DNA of 64,000 nucleotides. Origin: Channallabes apus. Its lineage: Eukaryota; Chordata; Actinopteri; Siluriformes; Clariidae. Below the pieces are notes generated by a model that was not told the DNA's origin, ran no database searches, and saw only the letters and a list, made by a program, of their open reading frames with translations. Shown here piece by piece: positions 14,427 through 25,660 of the stretch. The position numbers and the translations under genes are program-made. The stretch's first letter is position 1, and each line of letters begins with the position of its first letter. The stretch spans positions 27,183,804 through 27,247,803 of the forward strand of contig CM060114.1 of the NCBI GenBank assembly GCA_030522415.1. Reading direction: 5' to 3'.

Positions 14427-15391
14427 ATTGGCTGTACTGTAGTTGTCCAGTCAACTGAAAGCACCTCCTGACCACCCATAGCTTGTCTCAACTCCTCCCT
14501 AAAGACTACACAACATTCTTCCTTTCTCAGCTTCCACCACTTTGTCCTCTGTTCTGCCTTTTTCCTCTTCACCTTCCTCACCACCAGGGTTATTTTACAC
14601 ACCACCATTCTGTGTTGTCTGGCTACACTCTCCCCTACCAACACTTTGCAGTCACTAATCTCTTTCAGATTACAACGTCGACACAAGATGTAGTCCACCT
14701 GAGTGCTTCTGCCTCCACTCTTACATGTCACCCTATGTTCCTGCCTCTTCTGGAAGAATGTATTTACTACTGCCATTTCCATCCTCTTTGCAAAGTCCAC
14801 CACCATCTGTCCTTCTACATTCCTGTCCTGAAGACCAAACCTGCCCATCACATTTTCATCCCCTCTGTTCCCTTCCCCAACATGTCCATTGAAGTCTACA
14901 CCAATCACAACTCTCTCACCGCTGGGGATGCTCTGCATCACTTCATCTAACTCACTCCAGAATTTCTCCTTCTTTTCTAACACACATCCTACCTGTGGGG
15001 CAGAACCACTAATATTATTGAACATCACACCATCAATTTCCAGCTTCAGACTCATCACCCTATCTGTTACTCACTTCACCTCTAAGACATTCCTTACAAA
15101 CTCCTCTTTCAGAATAACTCCTAGTCCATTTCCTTTCCTATCCACACCATGGTAAAACAATTTGAACCCTGATCCTAAGCTTCTAGCTTTGCTACCTTTC
15201 CACCTGGTCTCCTGGACACACAGTATATCCACCTTCCTTCTCTGCATCATATCAACCAACTCTCTTCCCTTCCCTGTCATGGTCGCAACATTCAAAGTAC
15301 CCACTTTCACTCCTAAACTCTTGCCTTTCCTCTTCTCTCTCTGCTTTCGAACAGCCTTCCTCCTCTCCTTCTTCGACCAACAGTAGTCCAA
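14423..15391 (-). pseudogene. RTE endonuclease domain, interrupted
   Basis: An apurinic-type endonuclease opens with VGTLNVATM and continues with ILCVQETRW (catalytic Glu), VIGVDFNGHVG (Asp/Asn), STQVDYIL and the terminal QHRMVV. An in-frame TGA after LEVK near 15068-15071 splits it into 15071-15391 and 14423-15058; TGA in place of CGA would be a simple CpG transition. A frameshift near 14440 separates it from the RT part. An ORF at 15313-15570 covers the 5' leader and has no recognised domain. Confidence 0.85.
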
Positions 15392-15774
15392 TTTCCACCG
15401 GCACCCAGTAGGTCAACAGCACCGGTGGTGGTCGTTGTTAACCCGGGCCGCGACCGATCCGGTATGGGAATTATATTTCTGATTCGCATCATTGATTTGG
15501 CAAATGTTTTACGTCGGATGCCCTTCCTGACACAACCCTCTGCATTTATCCAGACTTGGGACTGGCACAAGAAGACACTGGATTGCGCCCCCTCATGGTT
15601 GCATTAATTTTTAAAACCACATACTAATATAAAAATATAACACAAAAAAACGTAAATAAAAAAAAGTATCACCGAACATATATTGGGTCGTATTTCTTAA
15701 AAAAAAAAAAAAAAACAAAGGAAAGAAAGCGTTTCCCGAAACGCTACAGTAAACAAACAAGCGGCAAACAAGCA

Positions 15775-16215
15775 AACAAGTAACGCGCGCGCTCACCTTT
15801 GAAGTTCAGTCGCTGTTGAGGAACACTGGAGCGCGAGCCCGGGCTCAAAGCAACTTCTTCATCGTATCCTTTGAATTCCTTTTGATCAGGAAACAAAAAT
15901 GTCCTTTTTTGCGCCAGGAAGGGAGACAAGAGAGATGCTACACCGCTCCGGAGCTGTAAATTCGAGGACTCTCTCAGTCTCTCTCTCGAACTGCCGGTGC
16001 AAAGGGTTTTTCCCCCCACCCTCACTTTCCTCGAGATCACATGACCTCTGTGTTTCACAGGTAAAGCAGAAATGACGCGGATGTGTAACGCACCTGAGAA
16101 GCCAGCAGCTAACAAACAGTTCGCGCGCGCGCTCTCTGGTTTGTCTCTCACAAACTGGTTTGTGTGTAGCTTCGCCCCTGAGAGCCGCTCACGAGAAACA
16201 GGAGGGCAGGAAACC
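15775..16215. promoter_or_regulatory. CpG-rich segment, candidate promoter
   Basis: GC- and CpG-rich sequence (GCGCGCGC runs, CCGGAGC, CTCGAGATCACATGACC) stands out from AT-rich surroundings. It lies just beyond the 5' end of the RTE element and ends before a poly-C tract (about 16216-16230). A long minus-strand ORF (15744-16268) crosses it without a recognisable domain. It could be a CpG island of an unseen transcript or part of an uncatalogued repeat. Confidence 0.25.
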
Positions 16216-16387
16216 CCCCCCCCCCCCCCAAAATAAAAATGTGTGTGAGTGTCAGTCCCCGTGGGCATGCTTTAAGATCTTGGTGGGGACCAATATGTGA
16301 TAGGTTTGACTTTGCAGGGACATCTGGTTGCCCTCAACATGGCTTAAAAAAGAGGCTGCTTAAAGATCATTTGAACTGTATGTGTTA

Positions 16388-17058
16388 GGCTGAATCCCAT
16401 TTCTACCCCTTACCCCTTCACATAGCCCTACCCCTCCGTTTGGCGCTTTCACGTGAAGGGGTAGGGGTGTCTCATTTCTCTTTTGGTTGGAGGGGGAGGG
16501 GGAAGGGGAAGGGCCAGATAGCCCTCCAAACGAAGATTTTTCAGGACCTCACTTCAAACGAAGGGCTAAGCGAAATTTTCAACATGGCTGCTCACTCGAG
16601 CAAACAGACCCATAAATGTAAATTTTTGCCATAAATAAAGATTTTTATGACAAGTTTTCATTATATGTATATTACCTCTAGTCTTGTGTTTGTGTTTATG
16701 GTGAGGTTCTGTAAAGAAATGTTTGCAAAAAAATCGCTAAAGTTTGCTAGCGGCTAGCACCGATTGCACGATATTACAAATATATATTTTATTTTTATAT
16801 ATTTTTATAATTTATATTATGTATAGGGATGAAATACGGCGCGAAAAAACTTTGGGAGTGAGTAATCTCTCTCTTATTGCAATGTGTGATAAACATCGGC
16901 GCATGTCCTTTAACGTAACATTAGGAACTAGTGACAACGTATGATGACGTATAACAGTGTTGTAGTGGTGTCCCATTTCTTAGGGGAAAAATTTAAACCC
17001 TTCCCCTTTCCACTTCGTTTCAAGGGGAAGGGGTAGAAAATAGAAATGGGATTCAGCC
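16388..17058. mobile_element. PIF/Harbinger-like MITE with TTA duplication
   Basis: Terminal inverted repeats GGCTGAATCCCATTTCTA at the left and its complement TAGAAATGGGATTCAGCC at the right are exactly bounded by TTA at 16385-16387 and 17059-17061. Subterminal sequence is rich in CCCCTT/AAGGGG. No transposase ORF is present. The 3-bp TTA duplication is typical of PIF/Harbinger elements. Confidence 0.82.
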
Positions 17059-17091
17059 TTAGTATCATACTAATTATCTGCGGTAATGGAA

Positions 17092-17120
17092 GGTGTGTGT
17101 GTGTGTGTGTGTGTGTGTGT
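17092..17120. repeat. (GT)n microsatellite
   Basis: About 14 GT units. A complementary (CA)n tract follows at about 17268-17290. Confidence 0.95.
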
Positions 17121-17369
17121 TCCAGCTAAAGGATTCAAATGATTTATGATTATGCTAACGTGTCTGAGGGGTGAAAGTGTTGTCCTTGCCCTGTGGACTT
17201 GAACAGATGTGCTTTTTTTCTCTTCCCTCATTTGTTTCTCTCCAGCTGCCAGCATCTCCATCACACGACACACACACACACACACACACATGCATACAAT
17301 GTTCATTCTCAGAGCCCTACATACAGAGCCTTCTCATTTTCTATAAAGACATGAGCAAAGGGTGGGGGG

Positions 17370-17545
17370 AATGAAAGAATAATGACGGCTGTCATGAAAA
17401 GTGAGACAGGTCTTTACATGCTGAGTATTCTATAATTGGAGCCCTTTGTTCGGGTAGAAAAGCAATAATCTGGCACTTTTTGTCCCTCTCAATGGAGCTG
17501 TCACACTCCTTTTCACCAAATCTTGGAAAATGGCAGAATGAAATG
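17370..17545. other. Candidate conserved noncoding element
   Basis: A block of non-repetitive sequence between microsatellites contains the near-palindrome TGACGGCTGTCA (17383-17394, TGIF/MEIS-like), TAATTG and balanced base composition. It has no ORF. The suggestion that it is conserved is only an impression from its texture and needs alignment. Confidence 0.2.
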
Positions 17546-19091
17546 AGACAGCATCATAACAGTTCTACAGTAGGCTATATGCAGATGAAATCAAAATATT
17601 TTTAAATATTCAAAGTGGTTTTTACAAAATATTGTTAATCTGTTAATCAGGGATATACTGAAAAACTTCATGCTATAAAAAAGTAAGACATTAATTAAAT
17701 AAAATGAAAACATAGATGCCATAGAATAACTGAAAGGGCCAGATTAAAATTGTGTAAATTTGTTGCCCTCTAATGGCTAGAAGTGTAACAACAACTAAAA
17801 TTAACAGTATAAAGTATTATGCATACGTTTTTGCATCTTGTATTCTACATATTATATTAATTATTATAATTTGTATTAATTGTTGTGTCATGAGTTGGTC
17901 CACAATGCTTCCCATGAGACACGAGGATGTCCAGTCCAACAGCAAAAAGAGACTAGCCTACAGTATATTTTGTGAGGCAGCAGATAAAAGGAAAAGAGGG
18001 AGGAGAAGTCTGTGTGAGAGGAAAAATAATGTGACAATTTTTAGACATGCATAATGATCTGATTTTCTTTCCCTTCTTTCAGTGGTGAGCTAAATGAATG
18101 CTGTCAATATGATATATTGTGGAATATGTCTTGTTTTCTATTGTGTAAAATCATTACGGCCATGCTTTATAAGTCTACAGATGCAAAACCAAACTCATAC
18201 AGCCAAACACTTTCAAAAAGTAAAAAATAAATATATGAATAAACAGATCGGGGACACAAGAGTTTCTTGGGGTGGTGTTATTTTAGGGTGCAAGTCCATG
18301 GTTCCCCTATTCAGCAGGTCTCTATAGAAAAGTCTATTGCGAATACAAAACTAGCAATTAAGTTGTGAGTGTGGCTTTTCTTTTCCCTGATCCAAGTGTT
18401 TTTGGTTAGTGTGCCAACAAAATTGCCGGTTTATTGTGAATAGTACGTTTGCTGTTTAGAATCGTATAAAGCAGGGGTTTTTAACTTTTTAATTTTTAAA
18501 CTTCCTCTCGTAATCTACTAAATCACATTTCGATTATGTTCGAGTCATTCTGCTGAGTGGCTGAGTTTTTATAGCTGGTTGCGACCAAATAATAGACTCT
18601 GCGAAGCAGGAAAAATCCAATAAAAGCATTATGAATCTTTCATCAGAGTGAATATTGTCTTTTAGCTAACCTTTAGGGGCAAAACGATGCATTTCTTCAT
18701 ATTGAAGCAATATAAAAAAATTTCTGTGAGCTTTTTTTTCTTTTTAAAGACATGATAGAATATTTATATTATTAAGAATTAAACTCAAAGTGGTGAAAAA
18801 AAGATTATAAACACTCACTGGCCACTATGGTAATGGACCACCTTTACTCTTAGAACTGTCTCAGTTTATGGCTGGCTGTATTCCACAAGATATTGGACAC
18901 ATTCCGCTGAGCTTCTGATCCAAGTTTACATGACTGAGTTACACAATTTGTCCTGCATGTCCTGCAAATCTCACATTCTTTCACATGGATACGTGATACA
19001 TCATGCTGGAAGGAGTCATTATAAGATGGTATACTGTGGCCATGAAAGAAAACATGGCGAGCAAACAGTACTCAAATGCTAATTGTGGTAT
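17546..19091. other. No gene seen
   Basis: AT-rich unique sequence. A repeat fragment at about 18812-19050 starts CACTGGCCACTATGGTAATG and resembles the one at about 10525. A short ORF at 17773-18054 has no recognised domain. Confidence 0.4.
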
Positions 19092-19606
19092 TACGGTGCA
19101 GCAAAAGTTTGGACACACCTTCTAATCCAATATTTTTTGGTTTGTGACTTATTTTCTAAATTCTAGAACAATAATGGAAATTTCAAAACTATGAAATAAC
19201 AAACATATGGAATTAGATAATTCCATAATTAGGTAATTCCATATATAACAACACCAACAACAATAGTCAGTTGTTATTTTAAGAAACAAAGGTCAGCTGT
19301 TCTGAACCAGGTTTTGTGAGAACAGTATTGTCAAGTGCATTTGCCAAACCCATCAATCATCATAATGAAACTGGCTGTCATGAAGACCATTGCAGGAAAA
19401 CAAGACCAAAACATTCCCCTGCTGCAGAGGTTCATTTAGAGTTATCAGTCTCAAAAATCATCACTTAATAGCACCTCAGATTAGAGCCGTTATGAAGAGG
19501 AGATTACTGTATACTTTAGATGCCTTCAGCATTGTTTTACGATGTACATAGAAATAAAAATCAGGAAAGGCCATGAAATTAGAAGGTGTGTTCAAACTTT
19601 TGACTT
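19092..19606. mobile_element. Tc1-derived MITE (AAAAGTTTGGACACACC family)
   Basis: The left end GCAAAAGTTTGGACACACCTTCTAAT and the right end TTAGAAGGTGTGTTCAAACTTTTGACT are inverted. Interior pieces such as CTGCAGAGG.TTCATTTAGAGTT are relics of Tc1 transposase coding sequence. Relatives lie at 29832, 37277, 41851 and 43247. Confidence 0.8.
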
Positions 19607-19608
19607 AG

Positions 19609-19960
19609 AGAGGTGGCGCGGTGGTGTAGTGGTTAGCACTGTCGCCTTCCACCTCCAGGGTCTGGGTTCGATTCCCGGCCAGGCTCGATTCCTTTCTCTG
19701 TGTGCATGGAGTTTGCATGGCTTGGTGCTTGGTGGGTTTCCTCCGGGTACTCCGGTTTCCTCCCACAGTCCAAAGATATGCAGGTTAGGCCCAAAAAAAA
19801 TGCCCATAGTATGTGAGTATGTGTGTTTGTGCCCTACGATGGATTGGCATCCTGTCCAGGGTGTACCTTGCCTTGTACCCTACGCTTCCTGGAACAGGCT
19901 CCAGGTCCCTGCGACCCTGAATACAGGATAAAGACGTATAGAAGATGAGTGAGTGAGTGA
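19609..19960 (+). mobile_element. tRNA-derived SINE, family A
   Basis: The tRNA-like head has an A-box region (TGTAGTGGTTAGCACTG) and B-box (GGTTCGATTCC). The body includes GGTGGGTTTCCTCCGGGTAC and CGATGGATTGGCATCCTGTC, and the end is a GATGAGTGAGTGAGTG tail. This is the most complete copy of the family in the window. Confidence 0.85.
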
Positions 19961-20091
19961 TATAATAGTACATAACTTAATAGCAATAGTATTAGCATAG
20001 CATATCATTCTGGTACTGACGCCATTTCAAAGTTCTTTAAAGAGATATTGGCATGTACTGATTAAAATGCATTACATGATTATATATTATA

Positions 20092-20150
20092 GATTATAGA
20101 CTATTAAGAAGTAAAATGATAGATTATAGACTATTAACAAGTAAAAAATG
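20092..20150. repeat. Short tandem duplication (about 33 bp x2)
   Basis: GATTATAGACTATTAA.AAGTAAAA occurs twice in a row with minor differences. Confidence 0.8.
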
Positions 20151-20410
20151 TATACAGATCCAATAATTAACTTAGCAACATAGGGTTATAGGTTCTTGTC
20201 CAAGAGATCAAAAGTGGCAATTTGGCAATTCAGGGATTTCTGCTATTTCAAACTAAATGACATTCATACTGACAAGACATTTAGCATGTTAAGTTTTGTT
20301 CCTTATTACAGTAGATAAAAAACGATCACTAGTGTTTTTAGGATTTTGGAACATTAATAGTGAAACTCCACCTTCTGAACCCTCGTAGCTATAGTATTTA
20401 TGATATTTAT

Positions 20411-20515
20411 AGCAAACTCCATGCACACAGAGACAGGAATCGAGTCTGGCGAGAGTCGAACCCGGACCCTGGAGGTGCCAGGTGACAGTGCTAACCACTA
20501 CACCACCGTGCCGCC
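20411..20515 (-). mobile_element. SINE family A, truncated
   Basis: The reverse complement reads GGCGGCACGGTGGTGTAGTG..GGGTCCGGGTTCGACTC, the tRNA-like head only. The 3' body is missing. Confidence 0.75.
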
Positions 20516-21326
20516 TACTATCCCTTTAATGATCTCATATTAACAAATATGAGTCTCAGAGTGACATAAGAGCCTTTACAAAGATTAGATAAAGCAAGTA
20601 TCATTGCTTAAATAATAAAATAACATTAGGGCCATAACAAATCACACTATTTTTACTTTTGATATGTATTTAAAATTTAAATACGAATTGAAATTAGAAT
20701 TTTTATTTACTTTTGATACATTTTTCAATTTGAAAGCAATAACTTTTTGAATAAGTTAAGTGTGTTAATCCTTTATTAATCACATACATTACTGCACAGT
20801 GGAATTAATAATTCTTCACATATTCTAGCTTTTTTTTGTTTTGTTTTAAATAGGCTGGGGACAGAGCGCAAGGTCAGCCTTTATATAGCACCGCTGGAGG
20901 AGACAAGGTCAAGGGCCGAACTCGAGAACAGCTCGAACCCAGAGGTGTCAAGTAACGAAGTACAAATACTTCGTTACCTTACGTAAGTAGAAATTTTTGG
21001 TATCTATACTCTACTGGAGTAATTATTTTTCAGCCGACTTTTTACTTCTACTCCTTACATTTTCACGCAATTCTCTGTACTTTCTACTCCTTACATTTTA
21101 AAAATAGCCTCGTTACTCCTATTTTATTTCAGCTTGTCATTCAAAAAATCACACCGATGGCCTACACCCTAGCAGAGCTGGAGCAGCGGTCCTCTCTGAC
21201 AACATCTCCAGAACACTACGAACCATCTGACTGGCGGTAAGTCATACTGTAGATTCCAAAAATATTAGACACATCACAACTCACCGTAGTGATAGACGAA
21301 CACACATAGCTTGTCCTATAGAAACT

Positions 21327-24291
21327 GTGTCTGTTCCCCGAATACTGAGAAAAAAGAATAAATTTGTTAAATTTGCCCGAAACAATCTGATAACCATAAA
21401 ACCAGAAAAAGGCAAAATAAGTAGTCAAAATCCACCTCTAAAGTTTGGACTACTCAACATTAGATCCCTTGCGCCTAAAGCACTTATTGTTAATGAAATT
21501 ATCTCAGATTATTGCCTTGACGCACTCTGTCTCACTGAAACCTGGCTTAAACCAAATGAATATTTTGGTCTGAATGAGTCTACTCCGTCAGGATATTTCT
21601 ATAAGCACGAGCCCCGTCTAATTGGTCGCGGTGGTGGTGTCGCCACTATCTACAATGATGTACAGTACTCATTGTTACCCAGAAAATAAGGCCCAGGTTT
21701 AATTCATTTGAAGTGCTTATCATTAATGTTGCACTAAATGAAATGCGTAATAAACCCTTGCTATATTTTACCCTGGCCACCGTGTACAGACCCCCGGGGC
21801 CATATGGCGATTTTCTTAAAGAATTTGGACATCTGCTATCAGACCTATTGGTTAACTCTGACAAAGTATTGATAGTAGGAGACTTTAACATTCATGTAGA
21901 TGATGCTAACGACGCTTTAGCACTCACATTTATGGATTTACTAAATTCCTTTGGGGTTAAGCAAAATATAATTGGAGCAACTCACCGCTTTAATCATACG
22001 CTAGATTTAATTATATCCCATGGTATAGATGTCTCTAATATAGAGATCATACCTCAAAGTGATGATATCACAGATCATCACCTCCTGACATATACTCTAC
22101 CCGTAGAACAGATTAGCTGTGTCTCCCCACGCTATCAATCTGTTAGAAATATGAATCCCACCACTAAAGACAGATTCACAAGTAATCTGCCGGATCTGTC
22201 CCAATTTCTTATTAGACCCCTAAATGCAGATGATCTAGATGAAGTGACTAGCAGCATGGGCACTATTTTTACCAGTACATTAGACACTGTTGCTCCCATC
22301 AGATTAAAAAAAGTCAGAGATAAAACATTGGCACCGTGGTACAACAGTCATACTCGCGCCCTAAAGAGAGCAACCCGTAACCTCAAGCGAAAATGGAGGA
22401 AAACTAAATTAGAAGTTTTTCGAATTGCGTATAAAGACAGTATGTGCAGCTATAGACAGGCTCTAAAAACTGCTAGGACCGAGCATCTTAGCCAACTGAT
22501 TGCAAGAAACCAAAACAATCCCAGGTTCTTATTTAGTACAGTGGCTCGCCTAACAAAACCTAAGATGCCCGCAGAGAGTATCCCATCAAAGTTTAGAAGT
22601 GAAGACTTTATGGACTTCTTTAATGAAAAAATCAATAATATCAGGAAGAAAATAATGGAGGTTCAACCTCTAATAGTATCTCACGATCCAGTTCAGCCTA
22701 TAGCTTCACATTTAGATTTTCACTGCTTTACAGGTATAGGACAGGAAGAGCTGTATAAACTCATCACCTCGGCTAAATCAACAACGTGCCTGTTAGACCC
22801 AATCCCAACCAGATTTTTAAAAGAAGTGATGCTTACGGTTGGAGAGCCACTCCTAAACATTATTAATTCTTCATTACATCTAGGTCACGTCCCTAAACCT
22901 TTCAAGTTAGCAGTTATTAAGCCGCTTCTTAAAAAATCTAATTTGGACGCGAATGAAATAAAAAATTACAGACCGATCTCAAACCTCCCGTTCATATCAA
23001 AAATACTAGAAAAAGTAGTATCAGCTCAAATTTGCACATTCTTGCAGGATAACAACATCCTTGAAGAATTTCAGTCAGGTTTCAGGCCCCATCATAGCAC
23101 AGAAACTGCACTAGTTAAGATTACAAATGACTTGTTTTTAGCTTCAGACCAAGGCTGCATCTCATTGCTAGTCCTGCTCGATCTTAGTGCTGCATTCGAC
23201 ACTATAGATCATAATATTCTCATAGATCGCTTACAAAATTATATAGGTATTCAGGGACAGGCACTAAAATGGTTTAGATCTTATCTGTCTGATCGCTACC
23301 ATTTTGTAGATCTAAATGGAGAACCGTCTGGTATAATGCCAGTGAAATATGGGGTCCCACAAGGGTCAGTTTTAGGACCTCTGTTGTTCTCAATATACAT
23401 GCTTCCCTTGGGTAACATCATTAGAAGACATGGGATTAGTTTCCATTGTTATGCTGATGATACCCAATTATATATCTCAACTAAACCAGACGAAATACCT
23501 AAGTTGTCTAGATTAACTGAGTGTGTCCAGGACATAAAAGATTGGATGACCAATAACTTTCTTTTATTAAATTCAGATAAGACAGAGATATTACTTATTG
23601 GCCCAAAAACCAGCACACAACAGCTTTCACAATTCAGCCTGCGCTTAGAAGGATGTACTGTTATTACCAGCTCAGCAGTAAAAGATCTGGGAGTAATATT
23701 AGACAGTAACTTGTCTTTTGAAAATCACATTTCAAATATCACAAAACAGCCTTTTTCCATCTTCGAAATATTGCTAAACTTAGGAACATCTTATCCGTAT
23801 CTGATGCAGAAAAACTAGTTCATGCATTCATGACCTCCAGACTGGACTATTGTAATGCATTACTAGGTGGTTGTCCTGCATCCTCAATAAACAAGCTTCA
23901 GTTAATCCAAAATGCAGCTGCCAGGGTTCTCACTAGATCCAGAAAATATGATCATATAACCCCAATATTATCATCCCTGCACTGGCTACCTGTTCAGTTT
24001 AGAATAAATTACAAAATAGTATTACTTACATACAAGGCCTTAAATGGTTTAGCTCCCACATACCTAACCAGTCTTCTGATACGCTACAATCCACCACGCG
24101 CCTTAAGATCACAAAACTCCGGACTTCTGGTAGTTCCCAGAATTTCAAAATCTACAAAAGGGGGTAGGGCTTTTTCATATTTAGCTCCAAAGCTTTGGAA
24201 TAGCCTTCCAGACAGTGTTCGGGGAGCAGACACGGTTTCTCAGTTCAAAAGTAGACTCAAGACGCATCTTTTTAATCTGGCATACACATAA
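21327..24291 (+). pseudogene. L2 ORF2 (endonuclease-RT), two single-base breaks
   Basis: The endonuclease motifs are LLNIRSLAPK, LCLTETWL (catalytic Glu), [17 protein letters not shown] and TDHHLL. The RT motifs are [46 protein letters not shown] and an intact CYADDTQLY. The C-terminal block ([20 protein letters not shown]) is conserved. The protein is spread over three segments, 21327-21689, 21713-23818 and 23830-24291. Each junction is explained by one missing base in a run of A (near 21683 and 23743). Apart from these two indels I see no lesion, so this is either a very young element or one with homopolymer sequencing errors. Confidence 0.9.
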
Positions 24292-24839
24292 CTCATCCCA
24301 GTACTCATACTCCAGTACACCTATACCGAATGGCAACTACGCTAATTCTCCCCATCTGTTCTGTATTTCTCTACCCATCCCGAGGCATCGGGAGATTTTG
24401 CCAGCTTCAGTAGACAAAGGCCGACCCTGCGAGGTTCCTGAGGCATCCAGAGAAGGACCAGCTCCAGCTGGATTCAGCTTTATGATGGTTGGAGCTACAC
24501 ATGCTGCTCCTGTGCTTCCAGTGATCCAGACCTCATCTGCCCTCTGCACCTACTGACTCGTCCCTATGCTGAACTGGTCTTCATGACAAATTTAAATAAT
24601 TTCTGTCATATTGAATTTTCACCTGCACAACACACAAGATGTTATATCATTTCTATCTGTTATCGCCCAAATGAGGATGGGTTCCCTGTTGAGTCTGGTT
24701 CCTCTCAAGGTTTCTTCCTAATGCCATCTCAGGGAGTTTTTCCTTGCCACCGTCGCCGTCACCCTTGGCTTGCTCATCAGAGAAATTTCATTCATTCGTC
24801 TCATTATTATCTGCACATTTTTCTCACACATCCACACTT

Positions 24840-24980
24840 CCAATTATTTTCTTTTCTATAATTATTATTATTATTTGTTTTTATTTATTTATTTTCTATT
24901 ATAATTTTATTTATTTATTTATTATTTTATATATAATTATTCTATATATATATAAATTTTTTTTTTTTTTTTTTTTTTTT
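24840..24980. repeat. AT-rich low-complexity tract and poly-T
   Basis: ATT/TTA-rich sequence ending in an uninterrupted T run at about 24957-24980, inside the L2 3' UTR. Confidence 0.85.
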
Positions 24981-25587
24981 GTTAAATATCTTTATTTTTT
25001 GTGAAGCTGCTTTGAGACAATGACCATTGTTAAAAGCGCTATATAAATAAAATTGAATTGAATTGAATTGAATTGAATAAACAAACAAAAAAAAAACATC
25101 CGGATAAATCGCGCCATCCGGATGGAGCGAATTTGATTGTGGTTGGATGATGTAATGTTTGCATGTAGTTCTGTTCCAAGTTTTCTGTTCAGCATCATGA
25201 CTCTGACGTAAGCACGTAAGCACGTCGAGCGGGGCGAGGTAACTAAGCGTGTGTAATCTGTCACTGGGCATGCGCATGAGAGAACAAAAAAGTAAACGGC
25301 ACATTCGCTAACAACTCCGTTTGTCTATGTGATCTTTATTTTCTTCTATACCGAAGGACGTTACAGATGAGAAGTATGAGCATACCATTCTGACACCCTG
25401 TTGGTTGGTACGCGATCCATCGCACCTGCACATGACGTTACGTCACACACTCCAGCAAGGACGTTTGAATAAATTAGCATTTTCGGTTGATAACGTTGTG
25501 ATAAGTAGATGAAGATGTCCGTGATAGAGACTCAAGATTCGAGCGAAATGTCACAACCAAGCACCAGCGAGGAAGGTAACAGCACCA

Positions 25588-25589
<2 letters not shown>

Positions 25590-25659
<70 letters not shown>
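25590..25659. repeat. (CA)n microsatellite
   Basis: About 35 CA units, inside the hAT element. Confidence 0.97.

Positions 25660-25660
<1 letters not shown>

Larger units (their letters stand above)
12494..15622 (-). mobile_element. Full-length RTE-clade LINE with 20-bp TSD
   Basis: The same 20 bases, ATTAATTTTTAAAACCACAT, stand at 12494-12513 and 15603-15622. They bracket a 3089-bp minus-strand element whose 3' end is at 12514 and 5' end at 15602. Reading from 15.4 kb downward gives an APE-type endonuclease, a reverse transcriptase and a C-terminal region (RWFGHV, RRMLWSRGRPKRRF..D). This order and these motifs fit the RTE clade. The perfect target duplication suggests a fairly recent insertion, yet the coding region is broken several times. 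Confidence 0.9.
21250..25075 (+). mobile_element. Near-full-length L2-clade LINE
   Basis: The element carries endonuclease plus reverse transcriptase coding sequence (21327-24291) and a 3' UTR that ends GAGACAATGACCATTGTTAAAAGCG.. and an (ATTGA)n pentamer tail at about 25048-25075. The 5' boundary with the host hAT is not sharp; it lies somewhere in about 21150-21320. It is related to the truncated copy at 7061-9397. Confidence 0.88.

Noticed and set aside
12812..15386. Plus-strand ORFs up to 240 codons
   Set aside because: Antisense shadows of the minus-strand RTE element; Leu/Ser-rich without domains.
15744..16268. 174-codon minus-strand ORF
   Set aside because: Crosses a poly-C run and a GC-rich segment, has no recognisable domain and no splice context; not called as a gene.
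19609..19700. Functional tRNA gene
   Set aside because: A- and B-box-like sequence belongs to a SINE head; the body and tail of the SINE follow and a tRNA cloverleaf is not supported.
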